In this document: positions 53,775-63,796 of the stretch, piece after piece | Layout: every line of letters begins with the position of its first letter | How positions within the stretch are numbered: position 1 is the first letter of the stretch | NCBI RefSeq assembly: GCF_001661675.2 | Contig: NZ_CP019602.1 | Coordinates: 2,443,501-2,507,500, forward strand | Reading direction: 5' to 3' | DNA: 64,000 bases | Source: Croceicoccus marinus | GTDB lineage: Bacteria; Pseudomonadota; Alphaproteobacteria; Sphingomonadales; Sphingomonadaceae | Notes under the pieces: generated by a model | Database searches by the model: none | Told to the model about the DNA's origin: nothing | Seen by the model: only the letters and a program-made list of their open reading frames with translations | Position numbers and translations under genes: made by a program

Positions 53775-55187
53775 TCAAACAGGCAGCGCCAGTTCCGCGA
53801 CGATCCCTCTCTTGCCATCGGTCCTGTTGGTGATGCTCAGCGTGCCGCCGTGCTGTTCGGCGATCGCGCGGGCCAGCGTCAGGCCCAGCCCCGCGCCGCC
53901 GGTGCCGCGATTGCGCGACGGGTCGCCGCGCCGGAAGGGCTCCATCATGAAGGCGATCTCGTCGTCGGGGATGCCCGGCCCCTCGTCCTCGACCCGCACC
54001 ACCGCCTGCCCGCCGCGCTTCTCGACGCACACCTCGCAGCCGCCTGCATAGCGCAGCGCATTGCCGACCAGGTTGCGCAGCGCGCGCCGCAGCCATGTGG
54101 CGCGCAGCGGCAGCACCACGCGGCTGGTGTCGCCCAGCACGACATTCTCGCCCATGTCTTCGTATTCCTCGACCACGCTGGCGACCAGCGCGGACAGCTC
54201 GGTCACTTCCAGCGGATCGGACGGCCGGCCCACGCGGGCGAGCGAGAGGATGTCGTCGAGGCTGTCGGAAATATCCTTGATCGTGGCGGCCAGCGCGGCG
54301 CGCTCGGCATCGTCGTCGACGCATTCGATCCGCACGCGCAGGGCCGCCAGCGGGGTCTTCAGATCGTGACCGATCGCGCCCAGCATCACGTCCTTTTCGT
54401 CCAGCAGCGCGCCGATCCGCGCTTCCATCCGGTTATGCGCCGCGATCAGCCGCCTGGTATCGCGCGGCCCCTGCGGCTCGACCTGTCCAGCGGGAGGAGA
54501 CGCCGGATTGGCGGCGAAGGCCTCCACCCGCCGCGTCAGCGCGCCCAGCGGCCCGGTGATGCGCCGCAGCACCAGCGCCACCACGCCGACCAGCACCAGA
54601 TAGATCAGCAAGGTCTGCGCGATCAGCGGCCAGCCCAGCGCCCGCGCGCGCGGCGGTTCGAACACCCGCGCCAGGATCAGCCCGTCGCCCGGCGTCATGC
54701 GCACCGCGGCTATCGTCACCCGCGCAGGGCGCGGAAAATCGCGCATGCGCCGCTCGGCAAAGCCCGCGGCGCGCTCGTCATCGTCGAGGCTGCGCGAAAA
54801 GACCGCCAGCTGCGCCGCCGCAATGCCCTGCCCGCGCAGGATCGAATCCAGCCGGGCGGTCAGGTCGTCGTCGATCAGGTCGCCCTCGCGCCGCGCCAGG
54901 GCGCCGACCTGTTCCAGCCGCATCGGCCCGAACCCGCCGCGCGGCCCGCGATGGGTGCCGCGCATATGGCTGCCCCACCAGCGCCCGGCGCGCCGCTCGC
55001 CGCTTTCGGCGATCATCCGGCCCGCGATGATGCGAAAGGCCAGCGCATGCGCGGTCTCGGCCTCGGCCCGCTCCACCTGGGCGCGCCACACCAGCACCGC
55101 GCCCACCGCCTGCGCCACCAGCAGCGCCGCCGCGATGGCCAGCAGCACCTGCCCCTGAAGGCTTCTGGGGCCGATCCGGCGCAGCAT
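53775..55187 (-). CDS. sensor histidine kinase of the EF-hand-linked two-component system
   Basis: A 470-residue membrane kinase. Helix 1 (LLAIAAALLVAQAVGAVLVW), a periplasmic sensor of about 130 residues rich in arginine and glycine, helix 2 (LLIYLVLVGVVALVLRR) and HAMP precede HisKA with H274 in GAIGHDLKTPLAAL. N, G1 and G2 ATP boxes follow (LRNLVGNALRY, VEDEGPGIP, GTGGAGLGLTLARAI). It resembles EnvZ/CpxA-type kinases. The response-regulator gene lies 6 bp upstream on the same strand. Confidence 0.92.
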   Translation of the reverse strand: MLRRIGPRSLQGQVLLAIAAALLVAQAVGAVLVWRAQVERAEAETAHALAFRIIAGRMIAESGERRAGRWWGSHMRGTHRGPRGGFGPMRLEQVGALARREGDLIDDDLTARLDSILRGQGIAAAQLAVFSRSLDDDERAAGFAERRMRDFPRPARVTIAAVRMTPGDGLILARVFEPPRARALGWPLIAQTLLIYLVLVGVVALVLRRITGPLGALTRRVEAFAANPASPPAGQVEPQGPRDTRRLIAAHNRMEARIGALLDEKDVMLGAIGHDLKTPLAALRVRIECVDDDAERAALAATIKDISDSLDDILSLARVGRPSDPLEVTELSALVASVVEEYEDMGENVVLGDTSRVVLPLRATWLRRALRNLVGNALRYAGGCEVCVEKRGGQAVVRVEDEGPGIPDDEIAFMMEPFRRGDPSRNRGTGGAGLGLTLARAIAEQHGGTLSITNRTDGKRGIVAELALPV

Positions 55188-55193
55188 GGCCGC

Positions 55194-55952
55194 TTACCCC
55201 TCGTCGCTGACGGAATCGTGCCGCGTCACATCGGCGGCCAGCATGTATCCGCCGCCCCGCACCGTCAGGATCAGCTGCGGATCGGTGCGGTCGGGCTCGA
55301 CCTTGCGGCGCAGGCGGCTGATCGCATTGTCGACGCTGCGGTCGAAGAGATGCGCCTCGCGCCCCTGCACCATGTCGAGCAGCCGGTCGCGGTCCAGCAC
55401 CTGCCTAGGATGGTCGAGAAACGCCTTCAAAAGCCGGAACTCGGCCGAGGATATCGCGACCACCGCGCCTTCGGGATCGGTCAGCCGCCGCTTCAGCGGA
55501 TCCAGCCGCCAGCCCTCGAACCCATAGTCGCGCTCGATCGCGGGCATGGCTTCCGCACGCGCAGAGCGGCGTAGCACCGAGCGGATGCGCGCGACCAGCT
55601 CGCGCGGCTCGAACGGCTTCACGACATAATCGTCCGCGCCGATTTCCAGCCCGACGATCCGGTCGGTCGCCTCGCCCCGCGCGGTCAGCAATATGACCGG
55701 CAGGCTGCGCGTCTCGACCAGGTGGCGGCACAGCGACAGCCCGTCCTCGCCCGGCATCATGATGTCGAGCAGCACCAGGTCTGCCGGCCCGTCCTGCAGC
55801 ATCGAGCGCGCCTTCGCGGCACTCTCCGCCTCGCGCACGGTGAAGCCCTGCTTGCCGAGATAGGCGGCCAGCGGCTCGCGCAGCGCCTGTTCGTCATCGA
55901 CCAGCAGGATGCGGTCGGGCAGCGAACCAATGCCCTGGGGCGCGGAAGCCAT
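55194..55952 (-). CDS. OmpR-family response regulator
   Basis: A 252-residue regulator. The receiver has D63 (LVLLDIMMPGEDG) and K around 113 (VVKPFEP). The winged-helix effector reads GFEGWRLDPLKRRLTDPEGA and FRLLKAFLDHPRQVLDRDRL, with the recognition-helix region FDRSVDNAISRLRRK. It is co-transcribed with the kinase gene 6 bp downstream and the EF-hand gene 39 bp upstream. The target genes are unknown, but the EF-hand gene is an obvious candidate for autoregulation. Confidence 0.95.
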   Translation of the reverse strand: MASAPQGIGSLPDRILLVDDEQALREPLAAYLGKQGFTVREAESAAKARSMLQDGPADLVLLDIMMPGEDGLSLCRHLVETRSLPVILLTARGEATDRIVGLEIGADDYVVKPFEPRELVARIRSVLRRSARAEAMPAIERDYGFEGWRLDPLKRRLTDPEGAVVAISSAEFRLLKAFLDHPRQVLDRDRLLDMVQGREAHLFDRSVDNAISRLRRKVEPDRTDPQLILTVRGGGYMLAADVTRHDSVSDEG

Positions 55953-55991
55953 CAGCCTCCGCGCCCCGTATGGTCGTTGGGTGCTGCGGCG

Positions 55992-56528
55992 CTAGCTGGC
56001 ATCGCCCACGCCCCGGTGGCTGCGCATCGTCTCGCGCGCGGCCTGGCGTTCCCGGGCGGTGACGGTGCCGTCGCCATCGGTATCCATCATGGTGAAATGC
56101 CGGGTGTGCACCGCGTCGAACTCGGCCTTGGAGACCGCGCCGTCGCCATTCGCATCGGCCATTTTCATCATGCCGCCGCCCATCATGCCGCCCCGCATCT
56201 TGCCGTGATGGCCGCGATGGCCTCGCTCGCCGTCTCCGCGCGCCATGCGCTCGCCGCGGGCCGCGAACTCCTCGGGGCTGAGCGCGCCGTCGCCGTTCGT
56301 GTCCAGCCGTTCGAAACGCGCCTGCTGCCGCGCCTCGCGGTCGGCGGCATCGATCTTGCCGTCGCCGTTCGCATCCATGCGGGCGAACATCGCCTCGGAC
56401 CGCGCCTCGGCATCGGCCATCGTCATGTCGGCTTTACGGTCCATGGGCCGGTCCGCGGGCTGGGCGGCAAAAGCCGCGCCGCCGACCGCGATCAGGGCCG
56501 CACCAGCGGCCAGGATGGTCTTTCTCAT
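55992..56528 (-). CDS. periplasmic EF-hand calcium-binding protein
   Basis: A 178-residue protein with a signal peptide (ILAAGAALIAVGGAAFA). Four EF-hand loops are visible: [12 protein letters not shown] (from D52), DTNGDGALSPEE (D76), DANGDGAVSKAE (D125) and DTDGDGTVTARE (D149). The middle has a histidine/glycine/methionine-rich segment (RGHRGHHGKMRGGMMGGGMM) that could bind other metals such as copper. It is first in an operon with a response regulator and kinase, which suggests metal or envelope sensing. Its promoter is not obvious. Confidence 0.88.
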   Translation of the reverse strand: MRKTILAAGAALIAVGGAAFAAQPADRPMDRKADMTMADAEARSEAMFARMDANGDGKIDAADREARQQARFERLDTNGDGALSPEEFAARGERMARGDGERGHRGHHGKMRGGMMGGGMMKMADANGDGAVSKAEFDAVHTRHFTMMDTDGDGTVTARERQAARETMRSHRGVGDAS

Positions 56529-56766
56529 GGGACTTGCCTCTCTCGCCTATGCACCGATCGGGGCGGCGCCTTGAAACGGGTGAAGCCGCGGAAAGAACCG
56601 TCGGGCTTGGGGGAGGGGGACATCAGGGACAAACCCGGTTGCGGAACCCCCGCGACTTCTGAGGATCGTTATACGCCCCCGATGTCGCAGGATTATCCCC
56701 GCGCCCGGCCGATTTGTCGCATTTGGTATCAGCCGGGCGGGGTCGTTCATTTGACCGAAATCCGCG

Positions 56767-58575
56767 TCAGCCCAGTGGCGCGGTCTGCGCCTCCAGCCAT
56801 GCCAGATCCTCGCCCGACAGCTGCGGCGCGACGATCTCGCGCACCCTGGCGTGATAGGCGTCCATCCACGCGATCTCGGCATCGGTCAGCAGCGACAATT
56901 CGATCAGCGTGCGGTCGATCGGCACGAAGGTCAGCGTCTCGAAGCCCAGCATGGCGTTCTCCGCGCCCTCGATGGCGCGTTCCTCGACCAGCACCAGGTT
57001 CTCGATCCGGATGCCGTATTCGCCCGCCTTGTAATAGGCCGGCTCGTTCGAACAGATCATGCCCGCGATCAGCGCCTGATCGACCGCGCGGGTCGAGATG
57101 TTCTGCGGCCCTTCGTGCACCGCGAGATAGCTGCCCACGCCGTGCCCGGTGCCATGCGCGTAATCGAGGCCCGTTTCCCACAGATACTGCCGCGCCAGAA
57201 CGTCGATCTGGTGCCCGGTCGTGCCTTCGGGGAACACCGCGCGGTCCAGCGCGATATGGCCCTTCAGCACGCGGGTGAAACGCTCGCGGATCTCCTGCGG
57301 CGGCGCATCGGGCCCGACCCAGATCGTGCGGGTGATGTCGGTGGTGCCATCGGGATACTGCCCTCCCGAATCGACCAGATAGACGCTGTTGGGCTCAAGG
57401 GCGCGATTGCTCTGCTCGCTCACCCGGTAATGCGGGCTGGCGCCATTGGGGCCAGAGCCCGAGATCGTGTCGAACGACAGGTCGCGTAGCTGGCCCGTCT
57501 CCTCGCGGAAACCGCGCAGCTTCGCGGCGGCGGACAATTCGTCGACCTTGCCCTGCGGCGCGTCATTCGACAGCCAGTGAAGGAAACGCGACACCGCCGC
57601 GCCGTCGCGGCTCTGCGCGCTGCGGTGGCCGGCCTTCTCCGCCTCATTCTTGACCGCCTTGGGCAGCACGACCGGATCGGTCGCCTTGACGATTGTCGCG
57701 CCCGCCGCGTTCAGCGCGGCAAAGATCGCCTCCACCCCGCGCACCGGATCGACCGCGACGGTCTTGCCCGCATAGTCCGCCAGCGCGCCTTCGAAATCCA
57801 GCCGGGGGCGCAATGCGACATGGTTGCCCAGATGCTGCTTCAGCTCGCCGTCCACCTTCTCGGGCGCGATAAACAGTTCGGCGCTGCCGTCGCGCTTCAC
57901 TACCGCGAATGACAGCGCGACCGGCGTACGGTCCACGTCCTTGCCGCGCAGATTGAACAGCCAGGCGATCGAATCGAGCGCGGTGATCACCACCGCATCG
58001 GCGTCGTTCTCCTCCAGCCACGCCGCGACATCCTCGCGCTTGGCGCTGCTGGCCTTGCCCGCAAGATCGTCGGGATGCGGCACGGCGGCGGCGGCGGAGG
58101 GCTCGGGCCGGTCCTGCCACACCGCGTCGATGGGATTGTCGGCGACCGCGACCAGCGTGGCGCCCTTCTTCTCGACCGCCTTCTTCAATTGCTGCGCCTG
58201 CCCATGCGCGTGCAGCCAGGGGTCGAAGCCGATGCGCTGCCCCGCCTTCACGTTCCTGGCCAGCCAGTCCGCGGGCGAGGTCGCGGGCACGCCGACATAA
58301 TCCCACAGCTTCCCGTCCACCTGCTCGCGCACCTGCAGCGTATAGCGGCCATCGGTGAAGATCGCGGCTCCATTCCCGCCTTCCTTCGACGTCAGCACGA
58401 TGGCCGAGCCTGCGGACCCGCCGAACCCCGTCAGCCATTCCAGCCGCTGTGCATAGGCGCCGACATATTCGCTCATGTGCTCGTCGCACAAAGGCACGAC
58501 GAAACCGTCGAGTTCGCGGCGCTTCAGCTCGTCGCGAAGGGCGGCGAGTCGGGCTTCGTGGGTCTGCATCAACAT
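56767..58575 (-). CDS. Xaa-Pro aminopeptidase (aminopeptidase P)
   Basis: A 602-residue M24B peptidase of the three-domain cytosolic type. It removes the first residue when proline is second. The C-terminal pita-bread domain has LVDSGGQYPDGTTDITRTIW (metal-binding aspartates), HGTGHGVGSYLAVHEG (histidine) and CSNEPAYYKAGEYGIRIENL (glutamate). Two N-terminal creatinase-like domains precede it. Start ATG 58575 follows an AGGA box by about 7 bp; the ATG six bases later is possible. It diverges from the oligopeptidase B gene with 138 bp between. Confidence 0.92.
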   Translation of the reverse strand: MLMQTHEARLAALRDELKRRELDGFVVPLCDEHMSEYVGAYAQRLEWLTGFGGSAGSAIVLTSKEGGNGAAIFTDGRYTLQVREQVDGKLWDYVGVPATSPADWLARNVKAGQRIGFDPWLHAHGQAQQLKKAVEKKGATLVAVADNPIDAVWQDRPEPSAAAAVPHPDDLAGKASSAKREDVAAWLEENDADAVVITALDSIAWLFNLRGKDVDRTPVALSFAVVKRDGSAELFIAPEKVDGELKQHLGNHVALRPRLDFEGALADYAGKTVAVDPVRGVEAIFAALNAAGATIVKATDPVVLPKAVKNEAEKAGHRSAQSRDGAAVSRFLHWLSNDAPQGKVDELSAAAKLRGFREETGQLRDLSFDTISGSGPNGASPHYRVSEQSNRALEPNSVYLVDSGGQYPDGTTDITRTIWVGPDAPPQEIRERFTRVLKGHIALDRAVFPEGTTGHQIDVLARQYLWETGLDYAHGTGHGVGSYLAVHEGPQNISTRAVDQALIAGMICSNEPAYYKAGEYGIRIENLVLVEERAIEGAENAMLGFETLTFVPIDRTLIELSLLTDAEIAWMDAYHARVREIVAPQLSGEDLAWLEAQTAPLG

Positions 58576-58713
58576 GGGAAATTCCTGAAACGATTGGGGG
58601 TCTGCCTTGCGGCTTGCATGCACCGAACATAGTTTCATGCCGCGACGAGTTCCACCCGCAGACGCATGGCGCCCCTGCGGATCACCAGAATATCACAGAA
58701 AGCAGGCCGCCCC

Positions 58714-60813
58714 GTGACCGAGACCGCCAATAATGTTGCTTCCCCGATTGCCCCCCTCGCCCCCAAGAAGCCGCACAGCTTCACCCATCACGGCATCACG
58801 GTCGAGGATCCCTATGCATGGCTGCGCGACCCCGGCTATCCCAAGGTCGAGGACGAGGACGTCCTGAACCACCTCAAGGCCGAGAACGCCTGGTTCGAAA
58901 GCCGCATGGCCCCGCAAGAGGGGCTGACCGAGACACTGTTCGCCGAGATGCGCGCCCGCATCAAGGAGGACGACAGCTCGGTCCCGCAGAAGGACGGCGA
59001 CTGGTACTACTGGGTCGAATTTGAAAAGGGCGCGCAATACAAGCAGTGGTGGAGGAAGCCCGCCGCCGGAGGCCGCGACGGGACCGAGGGCAGGCAATTG
59101 CTGCTGGACGAAGTCGCGCTGGCCGAGGGCAAGGACTACTTCAACCTCGGCAGCTTCTCGGTCTCCACCGATGGCACCAAACTGGCCTATTCCGCCGACA
59201 CCGACGGCTCCGAACGGTTCGAGGCGCGGATCAAGGACCTCGCCACCGGCGAACTGCTGACCGACACGATCCCCGGCACTTTGGGCAGCCTGATCTGGAC
59301 CGCGAACGACACGAAGATCGCCTATTCGCTGGCGAACGAGCAATGGCGCACCGACAATGTCCGCCTCCACACGCTGGGCACGCCGGTCGACCAGGACATC
59401 GAGATCTTCCACGAGGACGACGAGGGCTTCCGCTGCGGCGCATCGCTGTCGGCCAACGAGCAATGGCTGCTGATCGGCACCTCGGACCATGAAACGAGCG
59501 AGGTCCGCATCGTCCCCGCCGCCGACCCCACCGCCGAACAGCTGCTGGTCAAGACGCGGCAAAAGGGCGTCGAATATGAAGTCGACGTCAGGGGCGACAC
59601 GATCTTTGTCCTGACCAATGACGACCACGTCAATTTCCGCCTCGCCAGCGCGCCGCTGGCAAACCCCGGCGAGTGGACCACGCTGATCGCCGGATCGGAC
59701 GAATTCTACATCACCGGCTTCGAGCTTTTCGAAAAGTTCTACGTGGTCGAAGGCCGCCGCGCGGGCCTCGACCAGATCGAGATCCGCGACTACGCCGACC
59801 CCGCGAAAATCAACCCGGTCGATTTCCCCGAGGAAAGCTATGTCGCCGCCATGGGCAATAATCCCGAATGGGACATGGATGTGCTGCGCATCGGCTACAA
59901 CTCGATGGTCACCCCCTCGACCGTCTATGACTATGACGTGGCGAGCGGCGAGCTTGCCGTGCTCAAGGTGCAGGAAATCCCCTCGGGCTATGATGCCGCG
60001 CAATATCGCACCGAACGCGTCGTCATCACCGCGCGCGACGGGACCGAAGTGCCCGTCTCGCTGATGATGCGCGCCGACACGCCGCTGGACGGAAGCGCGC
60101 CGCTGCACCTTTACGGATATGGCGCATACGGCATCGCCATGCCGCCCTATTTCTCGACGGCGCGGCTGTCCTTGGTGGACCGGGGCTTCATCTATGCCAT
60201 CGCGCATATTCGCGGCGGCGACGACCTGGGCCGCCAGTGGTATCTCGACGGCAAGCTGGACAAGCGGACCAATGCGTTCAACGATTTCGTCGACGTGGCC
60301 AAGGGCCTGATCGAGCGCGGCTACACGTCGAAGGGCCGCGTTACCGCCTCGGGCGGATCGGCGGGCGGAGAGCTGATGGGCGCGATTCTCAATTCCGATC
60401 CCGATTTGTGGGGCGCGATCGTGGCGCATGTGCCCTTCGTCGATGTCCTCTCCACCATGCTCGACGCCTCGCTGCCGCTCACCCCCGGCGAATGGCCGGA
60501 ATGGGGCAACCCGATCGAGGATGCCGCCGCCTTCGCCCTGATCCAGAGCTACAGCCCATACGACCAGGTCCGCGCGCAACCCTATCCGCCGCTGCTGGTG
60601 ACCGCCGGCCTCAACGATCCGCGCGTCACCTATTGGGAACCCGCCAAATGGGTCGCCAAACTGCGCGAGCTGAAGACCGACGACAACGAGCTGCTGCTGA
60701 AGGTCAACATGGGCGCGGGCCATGGCGGCAAGTCGGGCCGCTTCGATTCGCTCAAGGAAACGGCCGAGGAATTCGCCTTCATCCTGTGGCAGATGGGCAT
60801 GGCCGAGGCATGA
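58714..60813 (+). CDS. ptrB: oligopeptidase B (S9 family)
   Basis: A 699-residue serine oligopeptidase that cleaves after basic residues in short peptides. The N-terminal beta-propeller (about 30-430) precedes the alpha/beta hydrolase domain. The catalytic triad is S549 (TASGGSAGGELMG), D635 (AGLNDPRV) and H670 (GAGHGGKSGR). FTHHGITVEDPYAWLRDPGY near the N-terminus is typical. The GTG at 58714 is preferred to an ATG 48 bp upstream, because it matches the usual short N-terminus; both are in frame. Its stop overlaps the thioesterase start (ATGA). Confidence 0.92.
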   Translation: MTETANNVASPIAPLAPKKPHSFTHHGITVEDPYAWLRDPGYPKVEDEDVLNHLKAENAWFESRMAPQEGLTETLFAEMRARIKEDDSSVPQKDGDWYYWVEFEKGAQYKQWWRKPAAGGRDGTEGRQLLLDEVALAEGKDYFNLGSFSVSTDGTKLAYSADTDGSERFEARIKDLATGELLTDTIPGTLGSLIWTANDTKIAYSLANEQWRTDNVRLHTLGTPVDQDIEIFHEDDEGFRCGASLSANEQWLLIGTSDHETSEVRIVPAADPTAEQLLVKTRQKGVEYEVDVRGDTIFVLTNDDHVNFRLASAPLANPGEWTTLIAGSDEFYITGFELFEKFYVVEGRRAGLDQIEIRDYADPAKINPVDFPEESYVAAMGNNPEWDMDVLRIGYNSMVTPSTVYDYDVASGELAVLKVQEIPSGYDAAQYRTERVVITARDGTEVPVSLMMRADTPLDGSAPLHLYGYGAYGIAMPPYFSTARLSLVDRGFIYAIAHIRGGDDLGRQWYLDGKLDKRTNAFNDFVDVAKGLIERGYTSKGRVTASGGSAGGELMGAILNSDPDLWGAIVAHVPFVDVLSTMLDASLPLTPGEWPEWGNPIEDAAAFALIQSYSPYDQVRAQPYPPLLVTAGLNDPRVTYWEPAKWVAKLRELKTDDNELLLKVNMGAGHGGKSGRFDSLKETAEEFAFILWQMGMAEA

Positions 60814-61235
60814 GCGGCGCCCCGGTTTCCATCTGGCGCATGACATTCACCGCCGGCCCCGAACATATCGATTTCATGGGCCATGTGAACAATGCGATCT
60901 GGCTGACCTGGGTGCAGGAAATCGCGGGCGCCCACTGGGAAGCGGTCGCCCCGCGCGAGCATGTCGAAGGCTATCTATGGGTCGCGATCCGGCACGAGAT
61001 CGACTACCGCGGCAATATCGCCGAGGGGGAGAGCGTCATCGCCGAAACCCGCATCGAACGGGGCCCCACGGGCGCCCGCTTCGAACGGCTGGTGGACTTC
61101 TTCCGCAATGAAGGCGGCGAACCGGCGGGCAAGCCCATCGTCTCGGTCCGGTCCAACTGGGGCATGATCGACAGGGCGACCCGCCGCATCATGCGCATCC
61201 CGCCAGAGGTGGCCGCGCCCTTCGTGGCGAATTAG
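60810..61235 (+). CDS. 4HBT-family acyl-CoA thioesterase
   Basis: A 141-residue hot-dog-fold protein with FMGHVNNAIWLTWVQEIAGA near residue 22, the 4HBT signature with the acidic-site region, followed by RHEIDYRGNIAEGESVIAET and RFERLVDFFRN. It likely hydrolyses acyl-CoA thioesters, substrate unknown. The ATG overlaps the ptrB stop (ATGA), showing translational coupling, although no functional link is obvious. Confidence 0.88.
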   Translation: MSGAPVSIWRMTFTAGPEHIDFMGHVNNAIWLTWVQEIAGAHWEAVAPREHVEGYLWVAIRHEIDYRGNIAEGESVIAETRIERGPTGARFERLVDFFRNEGGEPAGKPIVSVRSNWGMIDRATRRIMRIPPEVAAPFVAN

Positions 61236-61256
61236 CGCTGCTTCGGGGCCGGTCCG

Positions 61257-61958
61257 TCATGGCCGCGGGACGATGACCAATCTGTAGGGCACATAGAGCA
61301 TGACCTCGGCCAGCCCGGCGCGGGTCCATTGCACGGGCATGTTCAAACCCTCGATCGTCACGGCGTAATCGGGGCCCATCTTCGCGGCCATCGCGCGGGC
61401 ATCGTCCATCACCCTGTCGGCGATCTGGGCGCGATATCGATCGGGGCCCACGATCGACAGCGAGGGGTCGTCCAGCAGGTCCATCTCGGCCCGGCCCGTC
61501 TCGGGCACCGCCTCGACATAGGCCTCGATCCGGTCCTGCGCCGCCGCGCCCCCTTCCGATCCGCCCAGCGGAGCCTTTACCAGGAAGGCGATCTTCTGGC
61601 TGTCGGGCCGGGAATCGTTGCCGAGCGGAAGATCCTCAATGTTGCCGGGCGTGATAGGCGTCAGGATGTAGTCACCATAGGCCAGCTGCACGCCGTGCCT
61701 GCCGGCAAGCTCGACCGCCGTTCGCAGCATCCCGCGAATTTCGGCGGCCCGCTGCCGGGGATCGCGCGTATCGCCTCGAATGACCACCTGTTGCACCAGG
61801 AAATCCGCCGTGCGGCGCAGCCCCACCGCGGGCATGTCGTTCTCGTAACCGTCCTGATCGATCCGGCTGGCGGTCACGACCACTTCCTGGGAAGCAAGGT
61901 CCTGCGCGAACGAAGGCGTTGCCGCGACCAGGGATAAAACTGCCAGCCAGCATCTCAT
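61257..61958 (-). CDS. exported protein of unknown function
   Basis: A 233-residue protein with a signal peptide (MRCWLAVLSLVAATPSFAQ). The mature chain begins DLASQEVVVTASR and contains RTADFLVQQVVIRGDTRDPR, LAYGDYILTPITPGN and a C-terminal VMLYVPYRLVIVPRP. It has a loose resemblance to SIMPL-type periplasmic proteins, but not enough to assign. No membrane helix except the signal. It is convergent with the thioesterase gene, 21 bp apart. Confidence 0.7.
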   Translation of the reverse strand: MRCWLAVLSLVAATPSFAQDLASQEVVVTASRIDQDGYENDMPAVGLRRTADFLVQQVVIRGDTRDPRQRAAEIRGMLRTAVELAGRHGVQLAYGDYILTPITPGNIEDLPLGNDSRPDSQKIAFLVKAPLGGSEGGAAAQDRIEAYVEAVPETGRAEMDLLDDPSLSIVGPDRYRAQIADRVMDDARAMAAKMGPDYAVTIEGLNMPVQWTRAGLAEVMLYVPYRLVIVPRP

Positions 61959-62038
61959 GTCACGGGCCCATGCAAGATTTCGTTTGAGAAAATGGTTACG
62001 CCGACGCGGCCGCCAGTCAATCGGATCGGGTGCCGCGC

Positions 62039-63796
62039 CTACCCCCCGACTCCCGCGGCCCGCCGTTCCCCGGCGCGCCGCTCGCTCTTGCGCCGCCGCA
62101 CCGGTGCGTCGAACAGCTGGATGCGCTCGCTCAGCATGCGGTTGCGGCCGCTGTTCTTGGCTTCGTACAGCAGGCGGTCGGCATGGGCATAGACCCGGCG
62201 CAGCGTCGTCGCCACGCCCGGCGTCGTATCGACCAGCCCCAGCGAGGCGGTGATCGGCGCGTCGATCCCGTCGATCTCGTTCACGATGCGGATCGAGATC
62301 GCCCGCCGCATCCGCTCGGCCCGCTCGACGATGTCGGGCCCGCGCATCAGCATCAGGAATTCCTCGCCCCCAAGGCGGAAGCTGATCGTGTCGGGATCGC
62401 TCGACAACGCGGCCGCCGTTTCCTGCAGCACCCGGTCGCCCATCGCGTGGCCGTACTGGTCGTTCACCCGCTTGAAATGGTCGAGGTCGATCACCGCCAG
62501 CGCGGTATAGCCGTCGGCGCGAAGATCGGGATAGCGCGCCTCAAGCGCCCGGCGGTTGAACATGCCCGTCAACGCGTCGCGGTCCACCAGCGAGGCCAGC
62601 GAATCGATCCGCGCCTCCGCCTTGTCTCGGTCGCGGCGCAGCACCTCGAAGCGGTCGACCACGCCCAGCGCCGCCAGCACGATCTCGAACGCCAGCGTCA
62701 GATAGATCAGCTGGTCGCCCCAATGCGGCACCGCATACAGCCCGAAGCTTCTCACGATACGCTCGAGCCCCAGGGCGATGATCGGCGCCCAGCCATAGAT
62801 CTGGAACCACACCGCCCGGCTGCGCCGCCTTGCCGCCTGCCACATGACCGCCAGGAACAGCGCGATGATCGGCAGGAAGCCGACCAGATAGAGCTTGTTG
62901 CCAAGGTCGCGCGTCGCCTCGATCGGCAGGCTGGCCCATGTGCCGAAGATCAGCGTGGCGACTCCCGTCCCCACCAGCAGGTCGCGCATCCGCCGGCTGA
63001 TCGCATGCGGCTCGATGAAATTGGCGCAGAACGCCGCGCCCGCCGCGACCATGCACAAAAAGGTCATATGGTTCAGGAATGCCAGCGCGCCGATCCCCAG
63101 GTTGGCGAACCGGTGGATGATCCCGCTCGACACCAGCAGATAGGCGTTCATGCCCAGCACCATCGCCATGTGCCACAGGATGAACCGCTCACGCAGTACG
63201 AGGTAGAACGCGTAATTATAGATCAGCGGCGCGAACAGCAGGCCGATCAGCATGGCCAGCAGGATCAGCATATGCGGCGACCAGCCCAGCGTCCCCTTGT
63301 CGCCCGTCGCCCGCTGCACGGCGCCTTCGGCCATCATTGCGCTGCTGCCCGCGCGCTCGACCGCCACCAGCACCGATGTCGCGTCGCCGGCATCGGGCAG
63401 CGGTATCGCGAAATTCGCGCCGTTCACGAATAGCCGGATGTCGTCCATCGCATAGCTGCGCCGCTGCAGGACCCGCTCGCCCGCCAGGGTGATCAGCGTG
63501 ATCCGGTCGAACCGCGATATGCTGGTGACGAAATGGGTCGCCCCGTCCGCGGCGCGCAGGTCTTCGGGCAGGAAGTGCAGCCAGCCGCGCGTCGCCCCCG
63601 ATCCGTAATCCAGGGATCCGCATGTCCACGGTATCGCGGCCAATTGCGCCGCGGAAACAAGCTGCTCTGGCGCGATGCCGCCGTCTGCATGGCAACTGGC
63701 GCGTATCGCCGTCTGCGCCCGCGCCTCTGCCGAGACGAAGAGCGCAATGACCAGCAACAAGGCTGTCGATGCGAATCTGCGAAGCCGGCCCCACAT
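62039..63796 (-). CDS. 7TM-DISM-like diguanylate cyclase
   Basis: A 585-residue protein with a signal peptide (TALLLVIALFVSAEARA), a periplasmic domain of about 140 residues, seven membrane helices (roughly 175-375) and a GGDEF domain with RLGGEEFLMLM (GGEEF around 476-480). The active-site motif is intact, so c-di-GMP synthesis is likely. The layout matches 7TMR-DISM cyclases, which sense unknown ligands. The C-terminus is basic (RRRKSERRAGERR). Confidence 0.9.
   Translation of the reverse strand: MWGRLRRFASTALLLVIALFVSAEARAQTAIRASCHADGGIAPEQLVSAAQLAAIPWTCGSLDYGSGATRGWLHFLPEDLRAADGATHFVTSISRFDRITLITLAGERVLQRRSYAMDDIRLFVNGANFAIPLPDAGDATSVLVAVERAGSSAMMAEGAVQRATGDKGTLGWSPHMLILLAMLIGLLFAPLIYNYAFYLVLRERFILWHMAMVLGMNAYLLVSSGIIHRFANLGIGALAFLNHMTFLCMVAAGAAFCANFIEPHAISRRMRDLLVGTGVATLIFGTWASLPIEATRDLGNKLYLVGFLPIIALFLAVMWQAARRRSRAVWFQIYGWAPIIALGLERIVRSFGLYAVPHWGDQLIYLTLAFEIVLAALGVVDRFEVLRRDRDKAEARIDSLASLVDRDALTGMFNRRALEARYPDLRADGYTALAVIDLDHFKRVNDQYGHAMGDRVLQETAAALSSDPDTISFRLGGEEFLMLMRGPDIVERAERMRRAISIRIVNEIDGIDAPITASLGLVDTTPGVATTLRRVYAHADRLLYEAKNSGRNRMLSERIQLFDAPVRRRKSERRAGERRAAGVGG

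Noticed and set aside
53583..55574. 663-residue ORF opposite the kinase and response regulator
   Set aside because: Antisense to two genes with intact motifs. The front part is the palindrome-rich spacer.
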